A DNA stretch of 42,310 nucleotides, taken from positions 1 to 42,310 of the forward strand of contig NZ_LZKR01000080.1 in NCBI RefSeq assembly GCF_001672915.1. The letters run 5' to 3'. Positions 41,296 through 42,310 of this stretch are shown piece by piece. Position numbers and translations under genes: made by a program. Below the pieces are notes generated by a model. It saw only the letters and a list, made by a program, of their open reading frames with translations, did not search any database and had not been told where the DNA came from. Each line of letters begins with the position of its first letter. Within the stretch, counting starts at the first letter, position 1. Source of the stretch: Mycobacterium sp. 1245805.9. Lineage in GTDB: Bacteria; Actinomycetota; Actinomycetes; Mycobacteriales; Mycobacteriaceae.

Positions 41296-42303
41296 ATGCG
41301 CTCATCAGCCACTCGAGCGTTGACCGATTACCTCAACGCTCAGATCGACGAGATAGAAAACGGCGACGAGGACCTGCGCCACGGCGGGGGCGAAGACCCC
41401 GTGCACGACACCCGCGTTGCGATCAGGCGGTTGCGGAGCACCCTGCGCGTGTTCGCCAAACTGCTGGACCAGCCGAACATCGGCGATGCCGACGACGAAC
41501 TGAAGTGGTTCGCGGCGCTACTGGGCGACGTCCGCGATTGCGAGGTCCAGGAGCGCCGCTTCGCCAAGGCGTTGGACGGCATGCCCGACGAGCTGATTTT
41601 GGGCCCGGTCCGGTCGCGGATCCGCAACGACCTGCAGGCGATCGAGCAGCCCGCCCGCACCCGGCTGAGCGAGGCGATGGACTCCGACCGCTACCGCGCG
41701 CTGCTGACCGTGCTGCGCGGTTGGCGCTACGAACCGCCCGTCGCGCAACAGATCTCGGCCGCGGCGCTGCGCAAGCGGGCCCGGCGCGCGGAACGCAAGG
41801 CGGATCGGCGGCTGGCCGCGGCGCTGGGATCCGACGACAACGAGATGCTGCACCGGGCGCGCAAGGCCGCCAAGCGCGCCCGTTATGCCGCCGAGCTGCG
41901 CAGGCCGCTGGACAAGCGGGCCAAGCGGACCGTCAAGCACTACAAGCGGATTCAAAGCCTGCTCGGTGACCACCAAGACACCGTCGTCGCCACCCAGACG
42001 CTTCGGCAGATGGCGTTGGCCGCGGGAACGACGGTGGGGGAGAACGGTTTCAGCTACGGCATGCTGTACGCGCGCGAACAGCAACTCGCCCGCCAATGCC
42101 GAGAAGACGTCACCCGAACCGGCGGCCAACGCGGAATCCACCAGGGAGCACCGCGCCTCCAGCTAAGCCCCGGGCCGGCCGGCCAGTCCCGGGGGGGCCC
42201 CCCCCCCCCGGGGGCCCCGGGGGGGGGGGGGCCCCCCGGGGGGGGGGGGGTGGGGGGGTGGGGGGGGGGTGGGGTTGGGGGGGGGGGGCGGGGGGGTGGT
42301 TAG
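41296..42303 (+). CDS. CHAD-domain protein, 3' end corrupted at contig edge
   Basis: The CHAD domain is an alpha-helical, histidine- and arginine-rich polyphosphate-associated domain. Here it has EDPVHDTRVAIRRLRSTLRVF near residues 34-54, LLGDVRDCEVQERRF, a very basic stretch AAALRKRARRAERKADRRL, and KRIQSLLGDHQDTVVA. No CYTH partner domain is present. ATG at 41296 is preferred; ATG at 41257 is possible. Reliable sequence ends near 42180; from there the frame runs through G/C homopolymers to a stop at 42303, which is not believable. Another frame ends at 42166, so a frameshift near the end cannot be excluded. In H37Rv I remember nat at this place. Confidence 0.75.
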   Translation: MRSSATRALTDYLNAQIDEIENGDEDLRHGGGEDPVHDTRVAIRRLRSTLRVFAKLLDQPNIGDADDELKWFAALLGDVRDCEVQERRFAKALDGMPDELILGPVRSRIRNDLQAIEQPARTRLSEAMDSDRYRALLTVLRGWRYEPPVAQQISAAALRKRARRAERKADRRLAAALGSDDNEMLHRARKAAKRARYAAELRRPLDKRAKRTVKHYKRIQSLLGDHQDTVVATQTLRQMALAAGTTVGENGFSYGMLYAREQQLARQCREDVTRTGGQRGIHQGAPRLQLSPGPAGQSRGGPPPPGAPGGGGPPGGGGVGGWGGGGVGGGGRGGG

Positions 42304-42310
42304 GGCCGGC
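42188..42310. other. G/C homopolymer stretch at window end
   Basis: Almost all bases from 42188 to 42298 are runs of G or C, unlike any neighbouring coding or intergenic DNA. This is most likely a sequencing or assembly artefact at a contig end. Confidence 0.7.

Noticed and set aside
42188..42300. G-quadruplex or regulatory repeat at the window end
   Set aside because: Continuous mixed G and C homopolymers at a sequence end are better explained as artefact.

Overview
The window reads as chromosome from a slow-growing, non-tuberculous Mycobacterium. The base composition is high GC. Many genes start with GTG or TTG. Long stretches follow the gene order I remember from M. tuberculosis H37Rv around Rv3593-Rv3567, in reversed orientation. 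Recognisable landmarks are lpqF, mhuD, mutY, a beta-carbonic anhydrase, disA, radA, lpqE, carD, ispD, ispF, cysS, a SpoU rRNA methyltransferase, an ArsB-like permease, a LacI regulator, kstR, fadE34, kshB and hsaADCB. The right-hand end dissolves into G/C homopolymers, so the window probably ends at a poor-quality contig edge.

Layout. 1-3.2 kb: a RibD/DHFR-like protein, an unrecognised protein, a beta-lactamase-like lipoprotein (lpqF) and the haem-degrading enzyme mhuD, all on the minus strand. 3.3-8.1 kb: an alpha/beta hydrolase, a GMC dehydrogenase with a Tat-signal small subunit, mutY and a carbonic anhydrase. 8.3-12.3 kb: a proline-rich membrane protein, then the c-di-AMP synthase disA coupled to radA, then the lipoprotein lpqE. 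12.5-17.7 kb: carD-ispD-ispF-cysS-SpoU methyltransferase-glycerophosphodiesterase in one direction, covering transcription control, MEP isoprenoid synthesis and translation. 17.7-25.1 kb: an accessory-looking signalling block with a cyclase/AAA/TPR protein, an FAD epoxidase-like enzyme and a divergent LAL (LuxR) regulator. 25.1-30.6 kb: one closely packed minus-strand run, znuA-znuC-znuB-pxpA-MBL hydrolase-ArsB-like, behind a strong Zur-box-like palindrome. 30.7-41.2 kb: a LacI regulator and then the cholesterol catabolism cluster (kstR, fadE34, kshB, hsaADCB) with three KstR boxes. 41.3 kb to the end: a CHAD protein.

The most unusual structures are short palindromes. Four elements share one architecture (CGAGC...GCTCG outer ends, an internal CTGCG/CGCAG-like core and a 16-19 nt loop), at 16661, 34827, 35778 and 41184. 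Two of them lie in 67-nt direct repeats (65/67 identical) that bracket a lone AbiEi-like/DUF559 nuclease-fold gene inserted between fadE34 and its convergent neighbour. Each repeat lies exactly 10 nt from the neighbouring stop codon. Another copy lies inside the start of the glycerophosphodiesterase gene and encodes the charged part of its signal peptide. I consider the repeat-bounded DUF559 unit the best candidate for something undescribed. Next come the Tat-exported GMC dehydrogenase with a cysteine cluster and the possible Zur-controlled six-gene operon.

Comparisons with H37Rv, and with named proteins from other species, are from memory; no alignment or database search was run.
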